Source of the DNA: Tunicatimonas pelagia | GTDB lineage: Bacteria > Bacteroidota > Bacteroidia > Cytophagales > Cyclobacteriaceae | DNA: 64,000 nt | NCBI RefSeq assembly: GCF_030506325.1 | Contig: NZ_CP120683.1 | Span: 4,415,001-4,479,000 of the forward strand | Direction of reading: 5' to 3' | Part shown: in pieces, positions 16,246-23,773 of the stretch | Position numbering within the stretch: position 1 is the stretch's first letter | Layout of the letters: each line of letters starts with the position of its first letter | Position numbers and translations under genes: made by a program | The notes under the pieces: model-generated | Databases searched by the model: none | Told to the model about the DNA's origin: nothing | What the model saw: the letters and a program-made list of their open reading frames with translations, nothing else

Positions 16246-18162
16246 TTACTTAGTAGTTTCTGTTGAGGTTAAAAATACTAAAGCATACGGAGGCAGTGAG
16301 ATAGTATTATGGCATTTCTTGTAATCAGTCGCTAAAAACTCTTCGGGTTGCTGAGTGGCTACCTCAAAACTTGTTTCGTCTAGTAGTTTCATTCGGGTAA
16401 ATAAATTTTTGGAAAGTTCTACATCCACTGCTTTGGGCTGAAGGTTCGCCAAAATAGCGCGGAACTCATTGCCACTGCGAAACGCTAGCACTTCTATCTG
16501 CCATGGGTTGCTCACCGTAGTCGGCAGTACCAAACAGTTTTCTCTTTCCAGTAAAAACCGAAATACTAAATACATTGAATAGACGGCACCCGGTTGGGCA
16601 GGAAATAACTCAGAAGAAGCCGTTACTTTGCTTAAAATACCTTTACGTCCAACAGTCTCGAAGTAAGTGATCGCCTCCGCGCCAGCCTGAATTAAATTAC
16701 GTAAACTCCCCACTGTCCATCCCGCTCCAAATAAAGATAGTTGACGAGTGTCTACAGATGGTGGTAAAGCATCAGAGGCAGGCAGCGAAGTGGCATCGGT
16801 AGCGTTAGGGTTACGTCGCATCTTTAGCGTAATCGGAGATACTCTAATCGGAATGTTTTTGGCAAACTGCTTAGCACTGGCTATGGTATAAGCCTGAGCT
16901 TGCAGAGTTTCTACCAGTGATTGATTGTCGAAGTGATGCACTTGTGGATTGATCGAGTATGACAGGAAGTCCAGGTTGTCGGCTGATAACCGTTCCCGGT
17001 TCAATTCGGTAAAGAAATGATCGGTGCCGCTGCCGATTTTTGTAGTAGGGAAGTGCTGACGAAGCTTAGGTAGTACCTGATTAAGTATTTCTTGTGAAGT
17101 AACTTTACGCGACTGCTCAAAAATAAGAATGGCATCAATGGTGGCTGCCGTAGCTATTTCCACAAACTCTGAGATTTGCTCTGGAACGTCAATGTGAAGA
17201 GCTACCTCTAACGGCCATTTTAATGTACCTGCTTTAGCCACTGCCCGTCGCCATTTCTTCGGCCAATCAGGGTTGTACAACTGAAGATCTATCCGGTAGT
17301 GGTCAAAAGGTACTGCTTTTAGCAAATCAATATCCCGAGAGGCTAAGTCTTCAATCTCCGTTGATTGTCCGATGCCGATAGCAGGCAGTGGAATAAGCGT
17401 TTCTGATAGCGTGAAGTGCAATGGTTGCTTATCAACAATGATGCTGGGGAAAGTTTGTTCCAATCGTAGTACTACTTCCTGACGAATTTTCTCTCCGGTT
17501 TGTACCGTAACCGGAAAAGGTAAATCCAGTGGAGTACAGTAGGTTTTAAATGAATCATCTGTCCAGTTACGCTGGTCTTCCATCTCGAAAACATCTCCGG
17601 TAAACTCTAGCGAAGCAGTGATTTTATCAGCAGGTGACCACTGCATCTGGCGAATATTTCTGAACGGTTGATGAGGGCTGATGTTGGCAGGAAATCGCCC
17701 CTCAGATTTTGTGCCACCAGCGTGTTCAATTTGGCAAGCAGCTCCGGCTACACTGGCCGGATGTAATACGCAAAATCCTATCCGGTTGCGCTGAAAAGTG
17801 CTGAGTACTTCACCAGACATTGTAAAGCGTACGCTGCCGTCGGCGTTGCCTTGAATAGCGTACTGGGCTAAAAAATCAATCTCACCCTGTTGATAGCGGC
17901 AGGTATAAGTAACCGTGAAATGGTTATTATGATTTATAATCTTTTCCTGACTGATTACTGGGGCAATCGTATCCCAATTATGATCGCGCACCGCTGAGTA
18001 AATCATGCGTATTATTTCCGCATCGCCTATTCTGATGTACCGCAAATTTCCTTCTTCGTACTGGCACCCAACCTTACCTGCTACCAGTTCAACCGCCGTG
18101 GGAGGACGATGGGCTGCGCCGCCGTAATACATTACTTCTTGTAGCGAAGAAAAATAATACAT
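16246..18162 (-). CDS. D-apionate lactonase-like protein
   Basis: The 638-aa product has no signal peptide. Its N-terminal beta-rich part contains RYIRIGDAEIIRMIYSAVRD and, further on, STFQRNRIGFCVLHP and GRFPANISPHQPF, all of which I associate with the D-apionate lactonase (ApnL) family. A middle segment looks like a TIM barrel (about residues 270-520) and a small beta domain ends the protein. ApnL opens D-apionolactone in the catabolism of apiose, the branched sugar of rhamnogalacturonan II and of apiogalacturonan in aquatic plants. The neighbouring esterase fits that theme. No other apiose genes are visible, so the substrate is inferred from family memory only. Confidence 0.6.
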   Translation of the reverse strand: MYYFSSLQEVMYYGGAAHRPPTAVELVAGKVGCQYEEGNLRYIRIGDAEIIRMIYSAVRDHNWDTIAPVISQEKIINHNNHFTVTYTCRYQQGEIDFLAQYAIQGNADGSVRFTMSGEVLSTFQRNRIGFCVLHPASVAGAACQIEHAGGTKSEGRFPANISPHQPFRNIRQMQWSPADKITASLEFTGDVFEMEDQRNWTDDSFKTYCTPLDLPFPVTVQTGEKIRQEVVLRLEQTFPSIIVDKQPLHFTLSETLIPLPAIGIGQSTEIEDLASRDIDLLKAVPFDHYRIDLQLYNPDWPKKWRRAVAKAGTLKWPLEVALHIDVPEQISEFVEIATAATIDAILIFEQSRKVTSQEILNQVLPKLRQHFPTTKIGSGTDHFFTELNRERLSADNLDFLSYSINPQVHHFDNQSLVETLQAQAYTIASAKQFAKNIPIRVSPITLKMRRNPNATDATSLPASDALPPSVDTRQLSLFGAGWTVGSLRNLIQAGAEAITYFETVGRKGILSKVTASSELFPAQPGAVYSMYLVFRFLLERENCLVLPTTVSNPWQIEVLAFRSGNEFRAILANLQPKAVDVELSKNLFTRMKLLDETSFEVATQQPEEFLATDYKKCHNTISLPPYALVFLTSTETTK

Positions 18163-18476
18163 AGCCTCGAAAGGTTGTTGTCAGTGGTAACTTACAAAAT
18201 TTTGAGAAATTACGACCTACCTGACTCATTGCTTTTTGTCAGGCTTTCTAGCATTCAAACGGGGGAGAGAAATAACGGAAATAAAAAAAGTACCTATGAG
18301 AAATCGTAAGTGCTTAGTGGTTCGGAGATATGCTTAGCCATACCAATCATGAGGTGGCGGCTAATCTGAGCTGTAGATCATGAGAACATAAGCACTCTGA
18401 TGGTGTGATGCTGTCCTAAGACGCTCGTCCGAAGCTACTTAAAGAAACAAATATTCCTACGGCTCCTCTTTCACAT
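18163..18476. other. Intergenic region upstream of the apionate-lactonase-like gene
   Basis: This 314-base region lies between the start of the minus-strand lactonase-like gene and the end of hemN. The only structure I see is a perfect 6-bp inverted repeat CCTGAC...GTCAGG at 18220-18243 with a 12-nt loop. No coding potential is evident. Confidence 0.5.
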
Positions 18477-19874
18477 TTAAATAGTACTGCTAAACAAGTT
18501 AGTTTCGGGCCGTCGGCGCCATAGGCGAGCATCTAGCGACATACAGACGTTGCGGACGAAGGGTTTGCCTTCGGGAAGTACCAGGATGGTACCCTCGCCT
18601 AACTTCACCAAACCATCGCGCTCCATCTCCAGCAGGCGTTGCACACCTTGTTGAAGTACTTCCTGTTCAGCGCACTGCCGGTTCCACTGGGTACGGCCCC
18701 GGCACATCAGGTTGAGAATATGTTCACGCAACTGCAAATCTTCATCGGTCAGTACGTGGCCCCGCTGTACCGCCAGTGATTCTTTGGTGGATGCGATATA
18801 GGCCTCAACGATTTTAGCGTTCTGCCCGAAGGCTGTCCAGGTGTCGCTAATCGCTGAAGCACCCAGTCCAATGAGCAGGCGCGTAGCTTGGGTGGTGTAG
18901 CCCATAAAGTTGCGATGTAGTCTACCCGCTTGACTAGCTTGGCTTAGCGCATCGGTATCTAGCGCGAAGTGATCCATACCAATTTCCCGATAGTTGGCCG
19001 TTTGTAGCGTCTGTTTGCCCTGCTCGTATAGTTGTCGTTTCACGTCGGAGGAGGGCAAGTAGGGTTCCAGCGACCGTTGGGCGGGTTTCATCCAAGGCAC
19101 GTGGGCGTAGCTGTAGAAGGCGATTCGGTCGGGCTGAATCTGTAAGGTTTTCTCGATCGTGTCCTGTACCGTCTCGATCGTTTGCTTGGGCAAGCCATAG
19201 ATCAGATCAAAGTTTACTGATGTAAAACCAATGTGTCGAGCTAGGGTCACCACCTGCTCTACCTGCTGGTAGGTTTGCCGTCGGTTGATGATTTGTTGCA
19301 CCTCCGGACCAAAATCTTGGATACCCAAGCTCAGCCGTCGGAAGCCCAGATCGTAGAGTGTCTGGAGATGTTGCGCGCTAGTACTGTTAGGATGAGCCTC
19401 CAAACTTAGTTCGGTCTTCTCATCCACTTGTCCGCTTTGCAGAATACTTAGTATGAGTTTACGTAGGTTCAACGGGCTGAAAAAGGTAGGAGTACCTCCG
19501 CCCAAGTGCAGCTCCCGAATAAGGGGCGGCTCGCCCAGCAGATCGCGGTACTGCTTCCATTCGCGCAATAGGGCTTCAATGTAGGGTGCCTCTACTCGGT
19601 GATTCACGGTGATGCGCGTAGTACAGCCGCAGTAGGTACATAGACTTTCGCAAAATGGCAAGTGTATGTACAGGCTGATACCTCGCTGCCGGGTTTTTTG
19701 GTAGGTCTGCTGCACCTGGGTGCGCCAGATTGCTTTGCTCGGCGGAGTTTCGTCCCAATAGGGCACGGTGGGGTAGCTGGTATAGCGGGGTCCCGGTACG
19801 TTGTATTTTCTGATTAGTTCTTGGTTCAATGGTTCAATGGTTCGATTGTTTTTTAGTCCATAGTCCGCAGTCAT
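18477..19874 (-). CDS. hemN: Oxygen-independent coproporphyrinogen III oxidase
   Basis: HemN is a radical-SAM enzyme that decarboxylates coproporphyrinogen III for haem synthesis under low oxygen. The 465-aa product has the N-terminal PGPRYTSYPT motif (residues 27-36) and the iron-sulfur signature CESLCTYCGC (Cys75, Cys79, Cys82, Cys84), both diagnostic of HemN. It closes the cbb3 oxidase operon, where haem supply and microaerobic respiration are logically linked. The start codon is embedded in a 7-nt repeat tract, and codons for about residues 11-18 consist of an 8-nt direct repeat. Homology to HemN probably begins at about residue 20, so the first 19 residues may be a recent addition or the true start may be a later non-ATG codon. 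Confidence 0.92.
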   Translation of the reverse strand: MTADYGLKNNRTIEPLNQELIRKYNVPGPRYTSYPTVPYWDETPPSKAIWRTQVQQTYQKTRQRGISLYIHLPFCESLCTYCGCTTRITVNHRVEAPYIEALLREWKQYRDLLGEPPLIRELHLGGGTPTFFSPLNLRKLILSILQSGQVDEKTELSLEAHPNSTSAQHLQTLYDLGFRRLSLGIQDFGPEVQQIINRRQTYQQVEQVVTLARHIGFTSVNFDLIYGLPKQTIETVQDTIEKTLQIQPDRIAFYSYAHVPWMKPAQRSLEPYLPSSDVKRQLYEQGKQTLQTANYREIGMDHFALDTDALSQASQAGRLHRNFMGYTTQATRLLIGLGASAISDTWTAFGQNAKIVEAYIASTKESLAVQRGHVLTDEDLQLREHILNLMCRGRTQWNRQCAEQEVLQQGVQRLLEMERDGLVKLGEGTILVLPEGKPFVRNVCMSLDARLWRRRPETNLFSSTI

Positions 19875-19905
19875 TACTCATTATTCATCAATCATTATCC
19901 ATTAT
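19871..19905 (-). repeat. Heptamer tract filling the safE-hemN spacer
   Basis: Five units of a degenerate TCATTAT heptamer (plus-strand reading) run without a break from the hemN start codon to the stop codon of the upstream gene. The entire spacer is therefore repeat, and the hemN start codon lies inside the first unit. Confidence 0.65.
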
Positions 19906-20612
19906 CAACGGCAGATGGTAATTATTTCACCTACGGTCATTTCTCCGGCTAGTACTGGGCTAACGTAGGGGATGTCGAGGGATAGGCCGCGTAGAATGAA
20001 TAATATTCCTACAGCACTTACTAGCACGGGTACCGCTTTCCTCACTTTGTTGCGCAGTGGCACGCTGATCCACTGGCCTAAAAAGCTGACCCCTAGCATC
20101 ATTGGTAATGTGCCTAGCCCAAAAGCAGCCATATACACGGCACCTTCGGTGGCGTAACCCGTGGCAATAGCGCCCGCCAAACCAACGTAAACTAAACCGC
20201 AGGGCAACAGGCCATTCAAGGTGCCTAGCCCAAACATAGCAGGGTAGGTGCGAACAGCAAATAACCGCTGCATTGATTTTTTTACCCGCCCAATCATTCG
20301 GGCGATGTAGTGATTCGGGCTTACTCGAAGTAGTAGCGTAGTGGGTAATGCTACGCCCAAAACAATCAGTATGCCTAACGCCACCGAAAGGGTTTGTTGC
20401 AAACCGGCCATCGCTAGGCTCTGTCCTAATAATCCGAATAGTCCACCGAGGAAAGCGTAGGTAGTGATGCGTCCTAAATTATACGCTAACCGGCCTAACC
20501 AGCGACGCAGACTTGCCTGATCTCGAACGGGTAAGGCTAGCGCAATGGGGCCACACATACCGAGACAGTGAAAGCTTCCTAATAATCCGATGGCGAAGGC
20601 GGTGACAATCAT
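19905..20612 (-). CDS. Sulfite exporter TauE/SafE-family membrane protein of the cco operon
   Basis: This about 235-aa polytopic membrane protein has roughly six hydrophobic helices and the conserved opening GLLGSFHCLGMCGPIALALP, typical of the TauE/SafE-like proteins that follow ccoH in Bacteroidota cbb3 operons. The FHCxxMCGP motif, with two cysteines in the first helix, suggests metal (copper) transport into the oxidase assembly pathway rather than sulfite export, a role discussed for CcoS/CcoI/CcoH neighbours. A longer reading from 20666 is possible, but ATG 20612 is preferred because it overlaps the ccoH stop by one base (TAATG), the usual sign of translational coupling. Confidence 0.85.
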   Translation of the reverse strand: MIVTAFAIGLLGSFHCLGMCGPIALALPVRDQASLRRWLGRLAYNLGRITTYAFLGGLFGLLGQSLAMAGLQQTLSVALGILIVLGVALPTTLLLRVSPNHYIARMIGRVKKSMQRLFAVRTYPAMFGLGTLNGLLPCGLVYVGLAGAIATGYATEGAVYMAAFGLGTLPMMLGVSFLGQWISVPLRNKVRKAVPVLVSAVGILFILRGLSLDIPYVSPVLAGEMTVGEIITICR

Positions 20613-21046
20613 TACTGAATAAAAATAGATTCTTCGGTGAAGTAGGCCGCATCGCCACTTACCCAATCAACCTTGACCTTATAATAGCCTTTAGCTAGTT
20701 TATTCGTTGGAATAATCTGCTGCTGATCTGAATTTAGGGCGATCGCTACGGTGCGATCGTTTCGCATATCGGAAGGGCAGAATAGTTGAATGTTCCCTTC
20801 TACGTTAGCCGTTAGATCATCGGGAAACTGCACCACCAATTGTTGAGCCTGCTGAGCAAAAGTAAGCGGTGAGTCAAGGGACTGGCTATTAGCAATTTTA
20901 TCAATTCGCTCTTGGTACCCTAACTCCTGCTGATAGTAATCTTCCGATACCAAGTCAATCGTTTGCTGAAAGCTACGAAATACCAGCACCCCGATAAAGA
21001 TACCGAACAGACTAAATGCCACTACTATTTTCCATCCCCAGTTCAT
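20612..21046 (-). CDS. ccoH: FixH/CcoH family cbb3 oxidase assembly protein
   Basis: The 144-aa protein has one N-terminal membrane helix (about residues 4-24) and a periplasmic domain with the SEDYYQQELGYQERIDK segment typical of FixH. CcoH associates with the cbb3 oxidase and helps its maturation. It overlaps the next gene by one base and follows ccoG in the usual order. The 68-base gap between ccoG and ccoH is occupied by a strong hairpin built from heptamer repeats, which could lower downstream expression. Confidence 0.85.
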   Translation of the reverse strand: MNWGWKIVVAFSLFGIFIGVLVFRSFQQTIDLVSEDYYQQELGYQERIDKIANSQSLDSPLTFAQQAQQLVVQFPDDLTANVEGNIQLFCPSDMRNDRTVAIALNSDQQQIIPTNKLAKGYYKVKVDWVSGDAAYFTEESIFIQ

Positions 21047-21053
21047 ACCTTTA

Positions 21054-21120
21054 TTATTTGATGATTAATGATTGATGAGTAATGATTAATTAGATGAGAA
21101 TTAATCATTACTCATTATTG
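21054..21120 (-). repeat. Heptamer tract with perfect 17-bp hairpin between ccoG and ccoH
   Basis: The gap holds degenerate ATTAATG/ATTGATG-type heptamers. Two halves are head-to-head and give a perfect inverted repeat: ATGAGTAATGATTAATT at 21075-21091 pairs with 21099-21115, with a 7-nt loop. The 3' arm reaches the ccoG stop codon. No T-run follows on the minus strand, so RNA processing or partial attenuation is more likely than full termination. Confidence 0.8.
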
Positions 21121-22533
21121 ATTTGGTCCTAGAAACGAAGTTTCTACCGTTTCCAGTAGCTCATCTCCGGCGTATACTCCTACCTTTATATCGGTTTTCA
21201 TCTGTTGAATATCGTCACGATTTAGTATGACAAACACCGCACTTTGAGCCGTGCCCTGCTGCGCTAACTCTAGATATTCCTGACCAACCATCCGCAGCTC
21301 GCCTCGCTCGTCCATCAGACGAAGGTGAATTGACAGGTCTTCATTCGTCTTGTTAATAATCTTTATGTTGTACAGATTGCTAATTTGGCCGTTGTCTTGC
21401 TCTTGGTACATCATGCCGGGAGTGCGGAGTATACTGGTTTCTACATCAGTACGTATTAGTAGTAAACTGGTCATGACTACCGTCAGTACGAACAGCACTA
21501 CGGTGTAGGCGATACTTCGGGTAGTCCAGTGTAGTTTTTTGCCTTCGGCAATTCCTTCTTCCGAGGCGTAGCGCACCAGCCCCTTTGGCAGCCCTACTTT
21601 CTCCATAATGTCATCGCAGGCATCAATACAAGCGGTGCAGTTGATGCATTCCAGCTGGGTGCCATTGCGAATGTCAATTCCGGTGGGGCACACGTGAACG
21701 CACTGCTGGCACTCAATACAATCGCCTTTTCCAGCTTCGTCCCGATCTTCGTTTTTGCGGAACTTACCGCGAGGTTCGCCCCGCTGATGATCGTAAGCTA
21801 CTACCACCGACTGCCGGTCAAGTAATACTCCCTGCAAGCGACCGTAGGGACAGATGCTGGTGCATACCTGCTCGCGTAGTCGGGCAAAAACAAAGTAGAA
21901 GACTGCGGTAAATATCAGAATAGCTCCTAAACCCGCCAAGTGCTCGCTAGGTGGATCAGTCACAATCTCAATCAACGCTTCGCTACCGATGATGTAGGCC
22001 AGAAAAGTGTTGGCAATGAGAAAAGAAATGGCGAAGAAAATTGAATGCTTGCCCACTCTCTTAATGATCTTGTCCTGATCCCAATCGCGACGGTCTAAGG
22101 CCCTTTGGGCGGTATAGTCTCCTTCAATCCAGTATTCTATTCGGCGAAAGACCATCTCCATAAAGATAGTTTGTGGGCACACCCAACCACAAAATAATCG
22201 TCCGTACACGGCGGTAAAGAGCACAATGAAAATTACGAGCGTGATCATAGCCAGCACGAACAGGTAAAAATCTTGGGGCCAGAACACCTGTCCAAAGATG
22301 ACGAACTTTCGTTCTAATACATTGAGTAACAGCAGTGGCTCTCCGCCAATCCGTATAAATGGGCCAGCGAAGAGAAAAGCTAACAAAGCAACGCTAACCC
22401 AGATGCGAGCCGAGTAGAATTTCCCTTTCGGTTTTTTAGGATAAATCCAAATTCGCTTGCCCTGCTCGTCTACCGTGGATACTTTATCTCTGAATGACGG
22501 CTGGTCAGGTTCTATGGTTGTTTGATCGCTCAT
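21115..22533 (-). CDS. ccoG: Cytochrome c oxidase accessory protein CcoG
   Basis: CcoG (472 aa) is a polytopic membrane Fe-S protein that reduces Cu(II) to Cu(I) for insertion into the cbb3 haem-copper site. The N-terminal half carries about four membrane helices. Two ferredoxin-type cysteine clusters are visible: CIECQQCVHVCPTG and CINCTACIDACD (about residues 270-310). A further cysteine pair lies in the membrane part (RLFCGWVCPQ). The C-terminal region after another helix is a periplasmic Ig-like fold (FixG C-terminal domain). It sits between ccoP and ccoH, in standard order. Confidence 0.95.
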   Translation of the reverse strand: MSDQTTIEPDQPSFRDKVSTVDEQGKRIWIYPKKPKGKFYSARIWVSVALLAFLFAGPFIRIGGEPLLLLNVLERKFVIFGQVFWPQDFYLFVLAMITLVIFIVLFTAVYGRLFCGWVCPQTIFMEMVFRRIEYWIEGDYTAQRALDRRDWDQDKIIKRVGKHSIFFAISFLIANTFLAYIIGSEALIEIVTDPPSEHLAGLGAILIFTAVFYFVFARLREQVCTSICPYGRLQGVLLDRQSVVVAYDHQRGEPRGKFRKNEDRDEAGKGDCIECQQCVHVCPTGIDIRNGTQLECINCTACIDACDDIMEKVGLPKGLVRYASEEGIAEGKKLHWTTRSIAYTVVLFVLTVVMTSLLLIRTDVETSILRTPGMMYQEQDNGQISNLYNIKIINKTNEDLSIHLRLMDERGELRMVGQEYLELAQQGTAQSAVFVILNRDDIQQMKTDIKVGVYAGDELLETVETSFLGPNQ

Positions 22534-22539
22534 ATTTTT

Positions 22540-22577
22540 AGCGGGGTTCTGGGGGCAAGGGGCAGGGTGTTCTGCTC
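22540..22577. repeat. G-rich degenerate heptamer tract between ccoP and ccoG
   Basis: Four to five 7-nt units resembling GGCAGGG and TTCTGGG lie in the 47-base spacer. It shows the same 7-nt period as the other tracts in the operon but a different unit sequence. Confidence 0.4.
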
Positions 22578-22580
22578 CCT

Positions 22581-23492
22581 TTAGTTTAAGGCCAACTCTT
22601 CGTCTCGTTCGTACGGCTCGCCCTGAGGTTCTTTGGCATTCGGTGGCTCAGTGCCCTCCAGGGTAATAATGTAGCTAGATAAATCTTGCATCTCCACGGG
22701 ACTCAACTGCGACTTCCAGGGAATCATACCTTTTTCTGGTACCCCATTCTTGATTATTCTGAAAATATCTTTCACGTCACCTCCGTGAATCCAGTAGGTA
22801 TCAGTGAGATTGGGACCAACCCCGCCTTCGCCCGCCATACCGTGACAAGCCGAGCATTTTTGGGCGAACATTTTCTGTGCAGCATCCAGTCGGCCGGCAT
22901 CACTGATGAAGGTTACATTAGTTTCATCTACACTGTTGCCCGCGGTGGCTAGGTAAGCGTCTACTTCTAGTTTAGCCTGCGCCATCTCCTGCTCATATTC
23001 CTCCTCCTGAAACGAGCCTAAACTAAATACGTGGAAGTAGAGCAGGTACACTACGGCAAATACAATGGTAACGTAAAACATGGCCTTCCACCAGGGCGGT
23101 AGGTTGTTGTCTAGTTCGTAGATACCGTCGTACTCGTGGGTAGTCATCACCTCCGCTTCCCGCTCAATCGGTACCGCATCGTTTACTTGGGTTAAAAACT
23201 TCTGATACCAAGGTTTGTCCGGTTCTACTAATTCACCACTCGGACTTACTTTCGAAGTAGGGAACAGTACATTGCTCATCATTTTGATGACTACCAATAA
23301 AATAACCACCACTATGAGTAGTACCACCTCCAGTCCCATCAGTCCCCAGACAATGTACTGCTCAATGTTGCTCATGCCCATGTTTGAAGCAGGAGCAGCC
23401 TCCTGAGCAGTAGCGATTACGGGCAAGAAAGGAAGCAATGCTCCAATTAGCCAGGGTAGTATTCTTTTACGATGGTTGATAAAACGCTTCAT
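22581..23492 (-). CDS. ccoP: cbb3-type cytochrome c oxidase subunit III (single haem)
   Basis: CcoP takes electrons from soluble cytochromes and passes them to CcoO. The 303-aa product has a probable signal sequence or first helix (residues 10-28), a second hydrophobic helix (about 45-72), a third (about 137-157) and one periplasmic cytochrome c domain. Only one haem-binding motif is present, CSACH at about residues 212-216, with the distal methionine probably in GMIPW. Proteobacterial CcoP normally has two haems, so this is the reduced form reported for Bacteroidota. Its start overlaps the ccoQ stop by four bases. Confidence 0.92.
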   Translation of the reverse strand: MKRFINHRKRILPWLIGALLPFLPVIATAQEAAPASNMGMSNIEQYIVWGLMGLEVVLLIVVVILLVVIKMMSNVLFPTSKVSPSGELVEPDKPWYQKFLTQVNDAVPIEREAEVMTTHEYDGIYELDNNLPPWWKAMFYVTIVFAVVYLLYFHVFSLGSFQEEEYEQEMAQAKLEVDAYLATAGNSVDETNVTFISDAGRLDAAQKMFAQKCSACHGMAGEGGVGPNLTDTYWIHGGDVKDIFRIIKNGVPEKGMIPWKSQLSPVEMQDLSSYIITLEGTEPPNAKEPQGEPYERDEELALN

Positions 23493-23677
23493 AGTGAGTC
23501 GGTCTGAGGTTCTTGGTCGAGAGGAAGTTGTTCTACTTCGGCAATGTATTCCTTACTAGAGCGGAATACCCAAATGAGCAGCACAACAAAGAAAGCAAAG
23601 AAGATAAGAAACGAGATCAGCGGAAAAATCTCAATCCCGGTAATCGTTTCCATATGGTGTTTAATGAATTTGAGCAT
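23489..23677 (-). CDS. ccoQ: Small cbb3 oxidase subunit CcoQ-like
   Basis: This 62-aa protein has a single membrane helix (about residues 16-38) followed by a short charged tail containing RSSKEYIAEVEQLPLD. Its size, topology and position between ccoNO and ccoP mark it as CcoQ, which stabilises the oxidase complex. A start at the internal methionine (residue 9) is equally possible. It overlaps ccoP by four bases. Confidence 0.8.
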   Translation of the reverse strand: MLKFIKHHMETITGIEIFPLISFLIFFAFFVVLLIWVFRSSKEYIAEVEQLPLDQEPQTDSL

Positions 23678-23682
23678 AACTG

Positions 23683-23773
23683 TAATGATTGATGACTAAT
23701 GATTGACGATTGATGAGTAATGACTGTTAGCTTAGTGGTTCATTAATCATTACTCACTATTCATCAGTCATTA
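23683..23773 (-). repeat. Head-to-head heptamer tract between ccoNO and ccoQ
   Basis: Thirteen consecutive 7-nt units stay in one register across the whole spacer and into the ccoNO stop codon. The first six are of the TAATGAT/TGATGAC type and the last five are their reverse complements (ATCATTA/TTCATCA type), so the transcript can fold into a long hairpin between the two cistrons. Confidence 0.75.

Noticed and set aside
18220-18243. CCTGAC...GTCAGG inverted repeat as a terminator or FNR site
   Set aside because: The 12-nt loop and lack of a T-run do not fit a terminator, and the 12-nt gap does not fit an FNR site.
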